A stretch of DNA of 64,000 bases from Loigolactobacillus iwatensis (GTDB lineage: Bacteria; Bacillota; Bacilli; Lactobacillales; Lactobacillaceae). Position 1 is the stretch's first letter. Each line of letters opens with the position of its first letter. Made by a program: the position numbers and the translations under genes. Below are positions 10,826-19,424 of this stretch, piece by piece. Location: contig NZ_RHNP01000012.1 of the NCBI RefSeq assembly GCF_003950295.1, forward strand, positions 1-64,000, read 5' to 3'. Under the pieces are notes generated by a model. That model did no database searches and was not told where the DNA came from. It worked only from the letters and a program-made list of their open reading frames with translations.

Positions 10826-12016
10826 TTAGTGTGATAAAACTCGAACGCGAATCACATCGTCAATCTGAGCCATTTTGGCAGCAATCTTTTGTAATCGTTT
10901 GGGGTCAACTTGATCTAAATCAATCATGGTGTACGCGTAATCACCTTGACTACGGTTCATCATGTTGACAATGTTCAACTCATAATTCGATAAAACGCCA
11001 GTCATTTTGCCGACCATATTGGGTACGTTTTTATGAATCAAAGTTAACCGTAATGGTGACGCAAACTGCATATCCGTATCTGGAAAAGTCACTGAGTTTC
11101 TAATATTACCAGTTTCTAAGTAAGTTTTCATCGTTTGAACAACCATTTTGGCGCTATTGGTTTCCGCTGCAGTCGTTGAACCACCAATATGTGGAAAAAC
11201 GGTAACCTTCGGATGATGGATAAGTTTTGGTGACGCAAAATCAGTAATGTATCTCCGTAAATGACCTCGATCAAGTGCGGCAATAATGGCATCTTCATCA
11301 ATCACATCATCCCGGGCAAAATTAAGTAAAACACTACCTGGTTTCATCATTGCAATTGCATCGGCGTTCAACATTTCCTTAGTTTCATTTGTTAAGGGAA
11401 CATGAATCGTGACGTAATCACTATCCTCTAAAACACCCTTTAAATCCGCGGCGTGTTTAATATGGTGTGATAAATGCCAAGCCGTATCCACTGCAATGTA
11501 AGGATCATAACCAACAACGTGCATTCCAAAAGCCTGGGATGACGCACCATTGGCAACTAAGCCCCCGACGTGACCTAAACCAATAACACCAAGTTTCTTG
11601 CCTAAAAGTTCAGTCCCAACGTAGGCCTTTTTACCCTTTTCAACCTGAACGCCGATATCGTCACCTTTTAAATTGCTGACCCATTTCGAACCAGCCAACA
11701 TTGGCCGAGCACCAATCGTTAAAGCCGCAAAAACTAACTCTTTAACCCCATTTGCGTTGGCGCCAGGCGCATTAAAGACAACAATTCCCTTCGCAGCCGC
11801 TTCAGCTAAAGGAATATTATTCACACCAACGCCAGCCCGCCCAATGGTAATTAAATCATCTGGTAATGGCGTTTGGTGCAAATCAACACTACGAATCAGT
11901 AAACCAGCAGTATCCTTTTTAGGTTGTTCACCATAATCAATGTGATAATTTTTCTGGTCAAAAAGGGCAATACCATCTGGTGATACAGTCGTCGATGCTA
12001 CAATCTGATATGTCAT
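10826..12016 (-). CDS. serA: D-3-phosphoglycerate dehydrogenase SerA
   Basis: SerA starts serine synthesis by oxidising 3-phosphoglycerate to 3-phosphohydroxypyruvate with NAD+. This is the short form, 396 residues. It has a Rossmann nucleotide-binding motif GLGHVG, the catalytic HIGGSTTAAETNSA stretch with the active His, and a C-terminal ACT domain (about residues 320-396: VPNMVGKMTGVLSNYELNI), the usual serine-sensing domain. GGGGGAG precedes the ATG, overlapping the end of serC. Only 2 bases separate it from serC, so the genes are translationally close. A phosphoserine phosphatase gene is not in the window. Confidence 0.96.
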   Translation of the reverse strand: MTYQIVASTTVSPDGIALFDQKNYHIDYGEQPKKDTAGLLIRSVDLHQTPLPDDLITIGRAGVGVNNIPLAEAAAKGIVVFNAPGANANGVKELVFAALTIGARPMLAGSKWVSNLKGDDIGVQVEKGKKAYVGTELLGKKLGVIGLGHVGGLVANGASSQAFGMHVVGYDPYIAVDTAWHLSHHIKHAADLKGVLEDSDYVTIHVPLTNETKEMLNADAIAMMKPGSVLLNFARDDVIDEDAIIAALDRGHLRRYITDFASPKLIHHPKVTVFPHIGGSTTAAETNSAKMVVQTMKTYLETGNIRNSVTFPDTDMQFASPLRLTLIHKNVPNMVGKMTGVLSNYELNIVNMMNRSQGDYAYTMIDLDQVDPKRLQKIAAKMAQIDDVIRVRVLSH

Positions 12017-12018
12017 GC

Positions 12019-13092
12019 TTATTTCTCCCCCTGTTCAAATTCTGCCATAAAGTGAACTAATTTAGTCACGCCAGTAATCGGCATCGCATTATAGAGACTG
12101 GCCCGCATACCACCAACTAATCGGTGGCCTTTTAAGTTCAATAGATTTGCCTCTGTGGCCGCAGTAATAAACTTCTGATCCATTGCTGCGTTCCCAGTTA
12201 CAAAAGGCACATTCGTCAAGGAACGAAAGGCAGGCTTAACTGGCGCCGAAAATAACTTCGATTGATCCAAGTAATCATAGAGTATCTTGGCCTTGGCGCG
12301 GTTAACTTTCTCCATTTCATCAACACCGCCACAATCTTCCAACCAGTGGAAAACAAGCCCCGCCATGTAAATATTAAAGACTGGTGGTGTGTTGTAAAGT
12401 GAGCCCTTAGCGCTTTGAAGACCATAATCCAGCATGGCTGGCAGACCCTTTTTCTTGCCAATTAAATCACGGCGAACGATTACAATTGTCAGACCCGCCG
12501 GTGCAATGTTTTTCTGTGCACCAGCATAAATTAGGCCAAAATCTTGAACATTATACCGTTGAGCCAAAATGTTTGATGACATATCGCCAACAAGGACGTT
12601 TTCCCCAACGTTAGGTAAATCAAAGTAAGTAGTGCCTTCAATTGTGTTATTAGTTGTAATGTGGACATAATCATAATTCGCACTAACCGGTGGAACTGAC
12701 GGAATAGTGGTATTATGCGTTGCTTCAGAACTAGCCAACGTTGTCACTTTCAAAGACGGAAATTTTTGCGCCTCAGCAATCGCTTTTTTTGACCAATTAC
12801 CAGTATCAATATAAGCAACGTTATCCGTTCCTAAATTCAAAGGGACTTCAGTAAATTGCTGACTACCGCCGCCCTGTACAAATAAAACTGCGTAGTCGTC
12901 CGGTATCTGCATTAAATCACGTAACGTTTTTTCAGCATCATCGATAATGTCTTGGAACAAGGAGGAGCGATGACTGATCTCCGTTATACTCATACCAGAA
13001 TTATGATAGGATAAGAATTCATCCTTCACTTGTTGTAGTACTGGTTGCGGTAAAACCGCCGGACCAGCTGCAAAATTATAAACTTGCTGCAT
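12019..13092 (-). CDS. serC: Phosphoserine aminotransferase SerC
   Basis: SerC is a PLP enzyme that converts phosphohydroxypyruvate and glutamate to phosphoserine. All 357 residues fit class V aminotransferases of the SerC type: the N-terminal NFAAGPAVLP, FVQGGGSQQF, and AGAQKNIAPAG with the PLP-binding lysine. It is the first gene of the serC-serA operon. A promoter region with a repeated TTCTCATTAT decamer lies directly upstream (see the entry at 13116). Confidence 0.97.
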   Translation of the reverse strand: MQQVYNFAAGPAVLPQPVLQQVKDEFLSYHNSGMSITEISHRSSLFQDIIDDAEKTLRDLMQIPDDYAVLFVQGGGSQQFTEVPLNLGTDNVAYIDTGNWSKKAIAEAQKFPSLKVTTLASSEATHNTTIPSVPPVSANYDYVHITTNNTIEGTTYFDLPNVGENVLVGDMSSNILAQRYNVQDFGLIYAGAQKNIAPAGLTIVIVRRDLIGKKKGLPAMLDYGLQSAKGSLYNTPPVFNIYMAGLVFHWLEDCGGVDEMEKVNRAKAKILYDYLDQSKLFSAPVKPAFRSLTNVPFVTGNAAMDQKFITAATEANLLNLKGHRLVGGMRASLYNAMPITGVTKLVHFMAEFEQGEK

Positions 13093-13115
13093 GTCATCAT
13101 CCCTTCATTAATTTG

Positions 13116-13156
13116 TTCTCATTATTATCTAATAAAATAATGTAATTCTCATTATA
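13116..13156 (-). promoter_or_regulatory. serC-serA promoter region with repeated decamer
   Basis: A minus-strand TATAAT (complement of 13151-13156) is a good -10. The -35 is weak. The decamer TTCTCATTAT occurs at 13116-13125 and again at 13146-13155, exactly 30 bp apart, the second copy covering the -10. A short inverted repeat CATTATT/AATAATG lies between. The arrangement looks like a two-site operator. The regulator is unknown. Confidence 0.45.
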
Positions 13157-13251
13157 GCATAGCTTACTCTCTAATTTCGACCACTTTTGCGATTAACCTA
13201 GGACGTGTCTGGAAAATATGCTCACTAATATGTTCCTAATTGCTTTGACGG

Positions 13252-13610
13252 AAACGTGTTTGAAAAAGCAGATTATTGCGTATAGCTACGCCGGTCGGAC
13301 GATCCGCTGCGCGTCTCTTTTCGCCTGGCTGCCATGTTTCTTGCGGTGAACGGGACGAGCTTAGTCGCGAGCAGTTATGGACTTTATAACCGTGTTTCCT
13401 AGCCTGCGCCAAAAATGGTCAACGTCCGTAGCATTAAAGAATATTAGTGTTTTTTGCTGCAATTCGGACTTCGGTTCATCTTAGTCCGATCGACATCGTA
13501 AGCGAAGCTAGTAATATTTCTCCTCCATTGCGGAGTAGTAGGCTAGACGCCATAATCCAAACGCTTCTCCCCCTCTCTTCTGAAACGTGTTTGAAAAAGC
13601 AATTGCTCCA
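13252..13610. repeat. Family A repeat, copy B plus a 3' fragment
   Basis: The unit starts with AAACGTGTTTGAAAAAGCAGATT (13252-13274) and ends near 13580 in a degraded ATAATCCAAACGCTTC end. A second outer end (CTGAAACGTGTTTGAAAAAGCA) follows at about 13579-13600. The interior includes modules seen in other copies: GCGTATAGCTACG, TTCTTGCGGTGAAC and CGGACT-TCGGTTCATC-TTAGTCCG. The 13160-13251 stretch holds a degenerate relative of the outer arm. No gene is visible in 13157-13641. Confidence 0.85.
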
Positions 13611-13641
13611 GCAAAAAAATGCCTTACAATTGCTCCTTAAT

Positions 13642-14556
13642 TTAAAAGTTCAACCAAACTCCTAATCCAAAAAAGATCACTTGAGCTAGAGTTGTTAAAA
13701 ATAAATTTTTAACCGCCAACGGAAATGTTTCTTTTTTGATTTGCTTCGCCAAAAAAAGACGGGTATTTTTCCAAACGATTGGTACCGTCACTAAAGTTAA
13801 TAGCGTTAATTTGGGTAAATAACCAACAATAACCGCCACAATAAGCGTCAAAAATCCAATAACGTAAAGCGCCACGAATAACCGCAAAGCATTCTTTTTA
13901 CCAATATAAACCAGAATTGTATGCCGGCCCAACTCTAGATCTTCTTTTTGATCCGAAATATTGTTAGCTAACATTAAATTGGAGATTGCACAGACGGCCA
14001 ACCCTGATGATAGTAAAATTGGTCCCACGAACGCCCAGTTAAAAGTCACCACATCGTAAGTGTTTAAATAGACGCTTAACAGGAAGATGACAAAGCCCAT
14101 GGTGAGCCCAGAAAAAAGTTCACCAAACGGCGTCGTTGAAATTGGTCGGGGTCCACCCGCGTAAAAATAACCTACTGCGTAACAAAATAGCCCCAGCCAT
14201 AAGACTGGCCAACCAGTTTGAGTAGCAATAAAGATTCCTAAAATTGCGGAGGAGGCCATCATCCAAAAGACCAACCAACCAATCATCCGGGGATTCAAAT
14301 GATTAACCCCAATAATATTGGTTTTTTCACGGAATCCCAACGCCTCATTCTTAGTTGCCCGCCGATAATCTTGATAGTTATCATTAGCGTCAACAGCCAT
14401 GTTAAAAACTAACATCGCAATAAAAAACAAAATTAAATAAACCGGGTGTAGCTGCCGGTAATGATACAGTGCGTAAAAAGTTCCTAACAAAAATGGAAAT
14501 ACACTGGCCGTTTTTGCTTTAATTTCGACCAGCTCCAAAAATACTGAAAAAGTCAC
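13642..14556 (-). CDS. menA: 1,4-dihydroxy-2-naphthoate polyprenyltransferase MenA (UbiA family)
   Basis: MenA joins a polyprenyl chain to 1,4-dihydroxy-2-naphthoate to make demethylmenaquinone, the electron carrier for the bd oxidase encoded upstream. About eight to nine membrane segments are visible in 304 residues. The two Asp-rich motifs of the UbiA family are DANDNYQDYR (about 55-64) and DQKEDLELGRH (about 203-213). The GTG start has AAGGAGAT 7 bases upstream. It follows cydC with a 384-bp gap filled by family A repeats. No other men genes are in the window, so the quinone head group must come from elsewhere. Confidence 0.88.
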   Translation of the reverse strand: MTFSVFLELVEIKAKTASVFPFLLGTFYALYHYRQLHPVYLILFFIAMLVFNMAVDANDNYQDYRRATKNEALGFREKTNIIGVNHLNPRMIGWLVFWMMASSAILGIFIATQTGWPVLWLGLFCYAVGYFYAGGPRPISTTPFGELFSGLTMGFVIFLLSVYLNTYDVVTFNWAFVGPILLSSGLAVCAISNLMLANNISDQKEDLELGRHTILVYIGKKNALRLFVALYVIGFLTLIVAVIVGYLPKLTLLTLVTVPIVWKNTRLFLAKQIKKETFPLAVKNLFLTTLAQVIFFGLGVWLNF

Positions 14557-14633
14557 CTGACATATCTCCTTAACTACTTAAAATAAAGTACTACACATAC
14601 CTTTGAAATCAGTTGGCGAATTATTAAACTGTG

Positions 14634-14738
14634 GCGTGTTTGAAAAAGCGCTTAGCTTCTGAGGATTACTAACGATGTCAATCGGACTAGGATGAACCAA
14701 AGTCCGAATCGCAGGAAGCTGCTTTTTCAAACACGTTC
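14634..14738. repeat. Family A repeat, copy C (short form)
   Basis: About 105 bp with symmetrical ends: GTGTTTGAAAAAGCGCTTAG on the left and GAAGCTGCTTTTTCAAACAC on the right. The interior is the module GAGGATTACTAACGATGTC plus CGGACTAGGATGAACC and AGTCCG, also found in copies A, B and F1. With copy D it fills the menA-cydC gap. Confidence 0.88.
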
Positions 14739-14780
14739 AAAACAGTTTAGTCAAAAAAGTATTAGTAAAAGTATTGTTCA

Positions 14781-14961
14781 AACACTCTCTAATTATTCGC
14801 CTGAGTCTAACGCCTTCTTAATTAATTTGGTCTAAACGTGTTTGAAAAAGCAGATTATTGCGTATCGCTACGCTTCGCAGATCTTATCGACCAGCTAGGC
14901 TATACTCCATAATCTGAACGCTTTTTAAAACACTCTCTAATTATTCGCCTGAGTCTAACGC
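14781..14961. repeat. 33-bp direct repeat of the cydC 3' end flanking family A copy D
   Basis: The 33-bp sequence at 14781-14813 recurs exactly at 14929-14961, where it is the real cydC end including its stop (14941-14943). Between the two lies family A copy D (14834-14937), with AAACGTGTTTGAAAAAGCAG on the left and an inner stem of GTATCGC and CTATACTCC type. The first copy therefore holds a duplicated, untranslated tail of cydC. It could be a tandem duplication by recombination or a by-product of repeat insertion. Confidence 0.85.
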
Positions 14962-16677
14962 GTAAAGTTTGCGGAAACGTGCATTCTCCTGATATAAAGT
15001 GTGTGGACTACCTTGCATATTTATTTTACCATGTTCAAGAAAAATTATTTGGTCGGCGTTTTGAATTCCCTGTAAATGATGGGTTACCCAAATAATTGTT
15101 TTGCCGGCTAGGACACTGAAAATGGTGTGTAGTAACGCCTTTTCCGTAATTGGGTCAAGACCAACTGTCGGCTCATCTAACAAAATAATTGGTGCGTCTT
15201 GTACAATCAGGCGCGCTAAGGCCAAACGCTGCTGCTCACCGCCAGAAAAACGTGCACCATCTTCCTCAACAACTGTGTCCGCTCCTTTAGGCAGCCGCGC
15301 CATTAACGGACCGAGCTGGACGGCCTTTAACGCCTCATCGATCTCTTGATCAGTTTTTTCTAGGTTGCCCAAGCGAATGTTGTTACGAACCGTTGTGTTA
15401 AATAAGAATGGTTTTTGATCCAACATTCCAATTAACTCTTTGCGTTGCTCTTGTAACGCCGCAACTGGTACACCAGCAATCGTAATTGCACCTTTTTGTG
15501 CCTGTAAATCACCCAGCAATAGATCAAGTAACGTGGTTTTCCCCATCCCCGTTTGACCTAAAATTGCTAACTTTTCGCCAGCGGTAACGTTTAAATTAAA
15601 ATTATTAATAATATTAGGCTCGTTCGGGTACGCAAACTCAACGTGTTGAAATGAAATTGGTGGTACCGTTGTTGGTAATTTTGCTTGCTGGGGTAGCGCC
15701 TGTTCCTGCGGCTTTAAATTATTCAGTCGGGTAACAGAACTCATATAAATGGGCCATTCCTCAACCCCTTGACTGACTGGCGCAAAAGCATCAATTAGTG
15801 GAAACAGACTAAGCACAAAGGCCGCCGCCCAATTCACCGCTGCCGGAGAGGTTGTAAAATAACGATTAGTCCACAATAAAAGCGCAACACTAATAATTGC
15901 AAACACAAACTGTATGCAGAAATCACGCCGCCATTCAAAGCGCTTTGTGGCTAAAGTCTCCTTGCGCAGCGCTTTAAGTGTTGGCTGTGATTTCGCAATA
16001 AAATCGTTCTCGCGACCAGAAATCACCCAATCAGCAACGCCCATGACGTTATCGGTTAAATCAGTGTAAAGCTGCTGGGTTAACTGTTTTTTCTGCATTA
16101 CCCGCGCACTGGTTACCGCGATTGAAACAAGTGGTAATAAAAAGACAATAATTGCTAATAATAATGCCATTCCTAACGCAAAAAACCAGCTGAAATAACC
16201 AAGTACGATCACGATAATGATGTAAAGAAACCAACTAATTAACGTTGGAAAAATAGTTCTTAAGTAAAGGTTCTGTAAGTGACCAATATCGTCGGCTAAA
16301 AGCGCCAAAATATCCCCTGTTTTAAAGTGTTGCTGGAAAAAGGCTGCATCTTTCGCCAACGTTAGGTACAATCGCTTACGTAAATCTGACGTAACTTTAA
16401 ACACCCAGTTATGTGAAGTTAACCGTTCAACGTAACGAAAAGTTGGTCGGCCAATCCCAAAAGCCCGAGTTAAAACAACTGGAACATAAATCAATAAAAT
16501 ATTGTCTGGCCGCTGAGCCGCTCTGCTAATAAGATAACCAGCATTAAACATTAACGCAGCACCACAAAAGAAGGTCAATAGACCTAAAACCAAGATTAAG
16601 CACAACAGACCTTTATATTTTTTCATATAAGGCTTCACCCAATTATCCTTTTTCAACGGTTGAAATGGATTTCTCAT
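14941..16677 (-). CDS. cydC: Cytochrome bd assembly ABC exporter, CydC subunit
   Basis: CydC and CydD form a heterodimeric membrane ABC exporter (cysteine/glutathione export in E. coli) required to assemble cytochrome bd. This 578-residue protein has six predicted membrane segments, then an ATPase domain from about residue 340 with Walker A (GQTGMGKTT), signature FSGGEQQRLALAR and Walker B (IILLDEPT). Its ATG overlaps the cydD stop by 4 bases (ATGA), showing translational coupling. In some Firmicute annotations this second gene is called cydD. The sequence just after the stop is the duplicated tail described at 14781. Confidence 0.93.
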   Translation of the reverse strand: MRNPFQPLKKDNWVKPYMKKYKGLLCLILVLGLLTFFCGAALMFNAGYLISRAAQRPDNILLIYVPVVLTRAFGIGRPTFRYVERLTSHNWVFKVTSDLRKRLYLTLAKDAAFFQQHFKTGDILALLADDIGHLQNLYLRTIFPTLISWFLYIIIVIVLGYFSWFFALGMALLLAIIVFLLPLVSIAVTSARVMQKKQLTQQLYTDLTDNVMGVADWVISGRENDFIAKSQPTLKALRKETLATKRFEWRRDFCIQFVFAIISVALLLWTNRYFTTSPAAVNWAAAFVLSLFPLIDAFAPVSQGVEEWPIYMSSVTRLNNLKPQEQALPQQAKLPTTVPPISFQHVEFAYPNEPNIINNFNLNVTAGEKLAILGQTGMGKTTLLDLLLGDLQAQKGAITIAGVPVAALQEQRKELIGMLDQKPFLFNTTVRNNIRLGNLEKTDQEIDEALKAVQLGPLMARLPKGADTVVEEDGARFSGGEQQRLALARLIVQDAPIILLDEPTVGLDPITEKALLHTIFSVLAGKTIIWVTHHLQGIQNADQIIFLEHGKINMQGSPHTLYQENARFRKLYALDSGE

Positions 16678-18413
16678 AGCTTAGCCCCCTTCATCTGCGT
16701 CATTAACTGCGTATACGCCCCTTGTTTTTGCTGTAACTGCTGCGGTGTTCCCATTTCAACCAAACGGCCCGCCTCAATTACCATAATTTGATCCATTTCT
16801 TGCATCCAGTGCAAGCGGTGCGTGGCAAAGAAAACAAGGTGGTCCTTAAAAAGTGGTAACATCGTTTCTTTTAGCGCCGCTTCAGTCTCAATATCCAGGT
16901 GAGCAGTGGGCTCATCAAACAGCAACACACGTCGTTTACGATCTAAGAATGCTCGGGCCAACGCGATACGCTGTGCCTGGCCACCACTGATACCCCGCTC
17001 ACCTTCACCGATCACTGTATCAAGGCCGGCCGGTAATTGCTTTAGCCAGATTGTTAAGCCTGCATTCTCGGCTGCAGCTGTAATTGCTTCACGACTAGCC
17101 TTGGGTTGATAAAAAGCAATATTTTGACCAATCGTTGCGTGAAATAAATACGGCTTTTGCGGCATATAAACAAAATTATTTTGCCATTGCTCTTGGCTTA
17201 AGTGCGGGACTTGCTGCCCATTAAGTAAAATTTGGCCACCATTTTCAACCTCAGGCAACAAAAAGCCACCTAATGTATTAATTAGCGTCGATTTACCCGA
17301 CCCAGAAGGCCCCATGACACCAATCTTTTGGAAACCATGAACTTTAAAACTAAAATCGGCCAAGTCATGTTCGTTATTATTTTCATAACTGACATTGACG
17401 TGTTTGAATTCTAGTTCATCATTAGCGCCAAACGTTGTTAAACTTGTGAGCGCCTGACGTTGTGTTGCCTCAGGTAGCGCAAGTAACTGCCGAATGGCCT
17501 GCATCGCATTTTTGCCATTCAAAGTTGCGTGATAATCACTGGAAAAATCGCGTAGGGGTAAGAAAAATTCTGGGGCTAGAATCAAGGACGCTAATGCAGG
17601 AAAATAAGGCATTTTACCATTTAATAAATCAAGTCCTAAAAATACAGCAACTACCGCGATCGACAGCGTCGTGAAAAAATCTAAGGCAAAGGTTGATAAA
17701 ACGGCAATCCGTAAAACTGCCATTGTTTGTTTGCGGTAAGACTCGCTCACTGAATAAACGTTATTTGCGTATTGCTTACTAATTCCCAACAACTTTAAGG
17801 TTGATAACCCTCGTAACGCATCAACAAAGTGATTCGACAGTAACTGATAACCCGCATACTGCTTGTCAGCCTTATCCCGGGCAGCAAAGCCTAAAATAAT
17901 CATAAATAAAATAACAATTGGAACAACTAAGAGTAATACAACTCCCGTTTTAACGTCTAACGTAAAAATATAGATCAATAAAATCCAGGGAATAATCATC
18001 ATATTCAGCATTTTATTTAAAATTAACGTTAAATAATTATCAACTTCATCAATTCCGTCAAGGGCCATAGTTACTAAGTTACCCGTTCCTTGCTTTGCAA
18101 CTAGACTAGGTCCAACGTGAAATAATTTAGTTAGAAGCTGTTCGCGTAAGCTTTGACTAGCCTGGTTGGCAAAACGATCTAACACAATGCTCTTTACCCA
18201 ATTAATTAAGTGACGCCCAATGAACGCTGCAAAAAATAAACCGATTAAAGGCCCCAATAAATTTAACGGACGTAAGTGCCACGTCTTAACTAACGCCAAA
18301 GCCAAATATTTCCCCTGAAATAAAATCATAAATGCTTGCAGGACGGTTAGTCCCACAAGCATTATGGTTACTTTTTTTATTCCAGATAAGCTAAATAACT
18401 GCTTATCAATCAT
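16674..18413 (-). CDS. cydD: Cytochrome bd assembly ABC exporter, CydD subunit
   Basis: Partner of CydC. The 579 residues hold six membrane segments and an ATPase domain with Walker A (GPSGSGKSTL), signature ISGGQAQRIALARAF and Walker B (RVLLFDEPTAHLD). It stands directly after cydB with no gap and before cydC with a 4-base overlap, so cydA-cydB-cydD-cydC is one operon. Family knowledge assigns the role in bd oxidase maturation. The transported thiol in lactobacilli has not been shown by this sequence. Confidence 0.93.
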   Translation of the reverse strand: MIDKQLFSLSGIKKVTIMLVGLTVLQAFMILFQGKYLALALVKTWHLRPLNLLGPLIGLFFAAFIGRHLINWVKSIVLDRFANQASQSLREQLLTKLFHVGPSLVAKQGTGNLVTMALDGIDEVDNYLTLILNKMLNMMIIPWILLIYIFTLDVKTGVVLLLVVPIVILFMIILGFAARDKADKQYAGYQLLSNHFVDALRGLSTLKLLGISKQYANNVYSVSESYRKQTMAVLRIAVLSTFALDFFTTLSIAVVAVFLGLDLLNGKMPYFPALASLILAPEFFLPLRDFSSDYHATLNGKNAMQAIRQLLALPEATQRQALTSLTTFGANDELEFKHVNVSYENNNEHDLADFSFKVHGFQKIGVMGPSGSGKSTLINTLGGFLLPEVENGGQILLNGQQVPHLSQEQWQNNFVYMPQKPYLFHATIGQNIAFYQPKASREAITAAAENAGLTIWLKQLPAGLDTVIGEGERGISGGQAQRIALARAFLDRKRRVLLFDEPTAHLDIETEAALKETMLPLFKDHLVFFATHRLHWMQEMDQIMVIEAGRLVEMGTPQQLQQKQGAYTQLMTQMKGAKL

Positions 18414-19424
18414 CTATTCCACCACTTTTTTTGTTGTGACTCGCTTATTAAAGACGAAGTAACTCCAGACCGTGTACACGATGACGATTGGTACTAAAAT
18501 GCAAGCCACGATCGTCATAATTTTCAGTGTATATTCTGATGATGATGCATTTTTAATTAAGATACTGTGCGCCGGATTAGTTGCTACCATTACTCGTGGG
18601 AATAATCCATTGAATAATAACGCAACCAATAAGATTAAAGTACCCCCACTAGCAATAAACGACAGCCACTCCTTATCGGCATAAGCACCATACGTTGCAA
18701 CAACGCTGGCCAAAACAATCAAGATCAGCAGTGTCCAACTTGATACTGGCCGTGCAGTAAAGAAGTCCGTTTGAAACAAAAGTAACGCCGCGTAGACAAC
18801 TAACCCAACAAACAAAACTGGGTAGAGTAACTTCGCTAATTTTTGAGCCCGCTGCCGCAATGCACCTAAGGTTGAAAGCCGAATGTAATTCAGCCCATGT
18901 AATAGGCAAAGCAACGCTACAGCGACACCACCGACAATCGAAAAGAGATTGATGTAATCACCAACACTAGCGCTTAGATTGCCTTGAGCATCAATTGGCA
19001 TTCCTTTAACCATATCGGTAAACATCATTCCAAACAGGAAGGGCGCCATTAAGCTACCTGTGAAAAGTGTCACTTCCCATAACTTTCGCCCTTTACGCGT
19101 ATCTACGTGCGTTCGAAATTCAAAGGACACCCCCCGAATAATTAGGCCAAATAAAATTAAGAAAAGTAAAATATAAAACCCTGAAAACAGACTGGCATAC
19201 CAATAAGGAAACGAGGCAAACATTGCACCACCGGCAGTAATTAACCAAACCTCATTACCATCCCAGTGCGGTCCAATCGTTTGAATAAGGCTGTCACATT
19301 CCTGCTCGTCCTTAGCCAAGAAGCGTAACGACATCCCAACGCCGTAATCAAAACCTTCAAGTAGGAAAAAGACCGCAAATAATAAGCCAATTAAGAAAAA
19401 CCATAATAACTGTAAACTACTCAT
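18414..19424 (-). CDS. cydB: Cytochrome bd quinol oxidase subunit II CydB
   Basis: CydB is the second membrane subunit of the bd oxidase that reduces oxygen with menaquinol. The 336 residues give about eight to nine membrane segments and begin MSSLQLLWFFLIGLLFAVFFLLEGFDYGVG; the GFDYGVG motif is typical. An upstream in-frame extension exists, but the ATG at 19424 has AGGGAG at the right distance and matches the family start. It overlaps the cydA stop by 8 bases. Confidence 0.95.
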   Translation of the reverse strand: MSSLQLLWFFLIGLLFAVFFLLEGFDYGVGMSLRFLAKDEQECDSLIQTIGPHWDGNEVWLITAGGAMFASFPYWYASLFSGFYILLFLILFGLIIRGVSFEFRTHVDTRKGRKLWEVTLFTGSLMAPFLFGMMFTDMVKGMPIDAQGNLSASVGDYINLFSIVGGVAVALLCLLHGLNYIRLSTLGALRQRAQKLAKLLYPVLFVGLVVYAALLLFQTDFFTARPVSSWTLLILIVLASVVATYGAYADKEWLSFIASGGTLILLVALLFNGLFPRVMVATNPAHSILIKNASSSEYTLKIMTIVACILVPIVIVYTVWSYFVFNKRVTTKKVVE

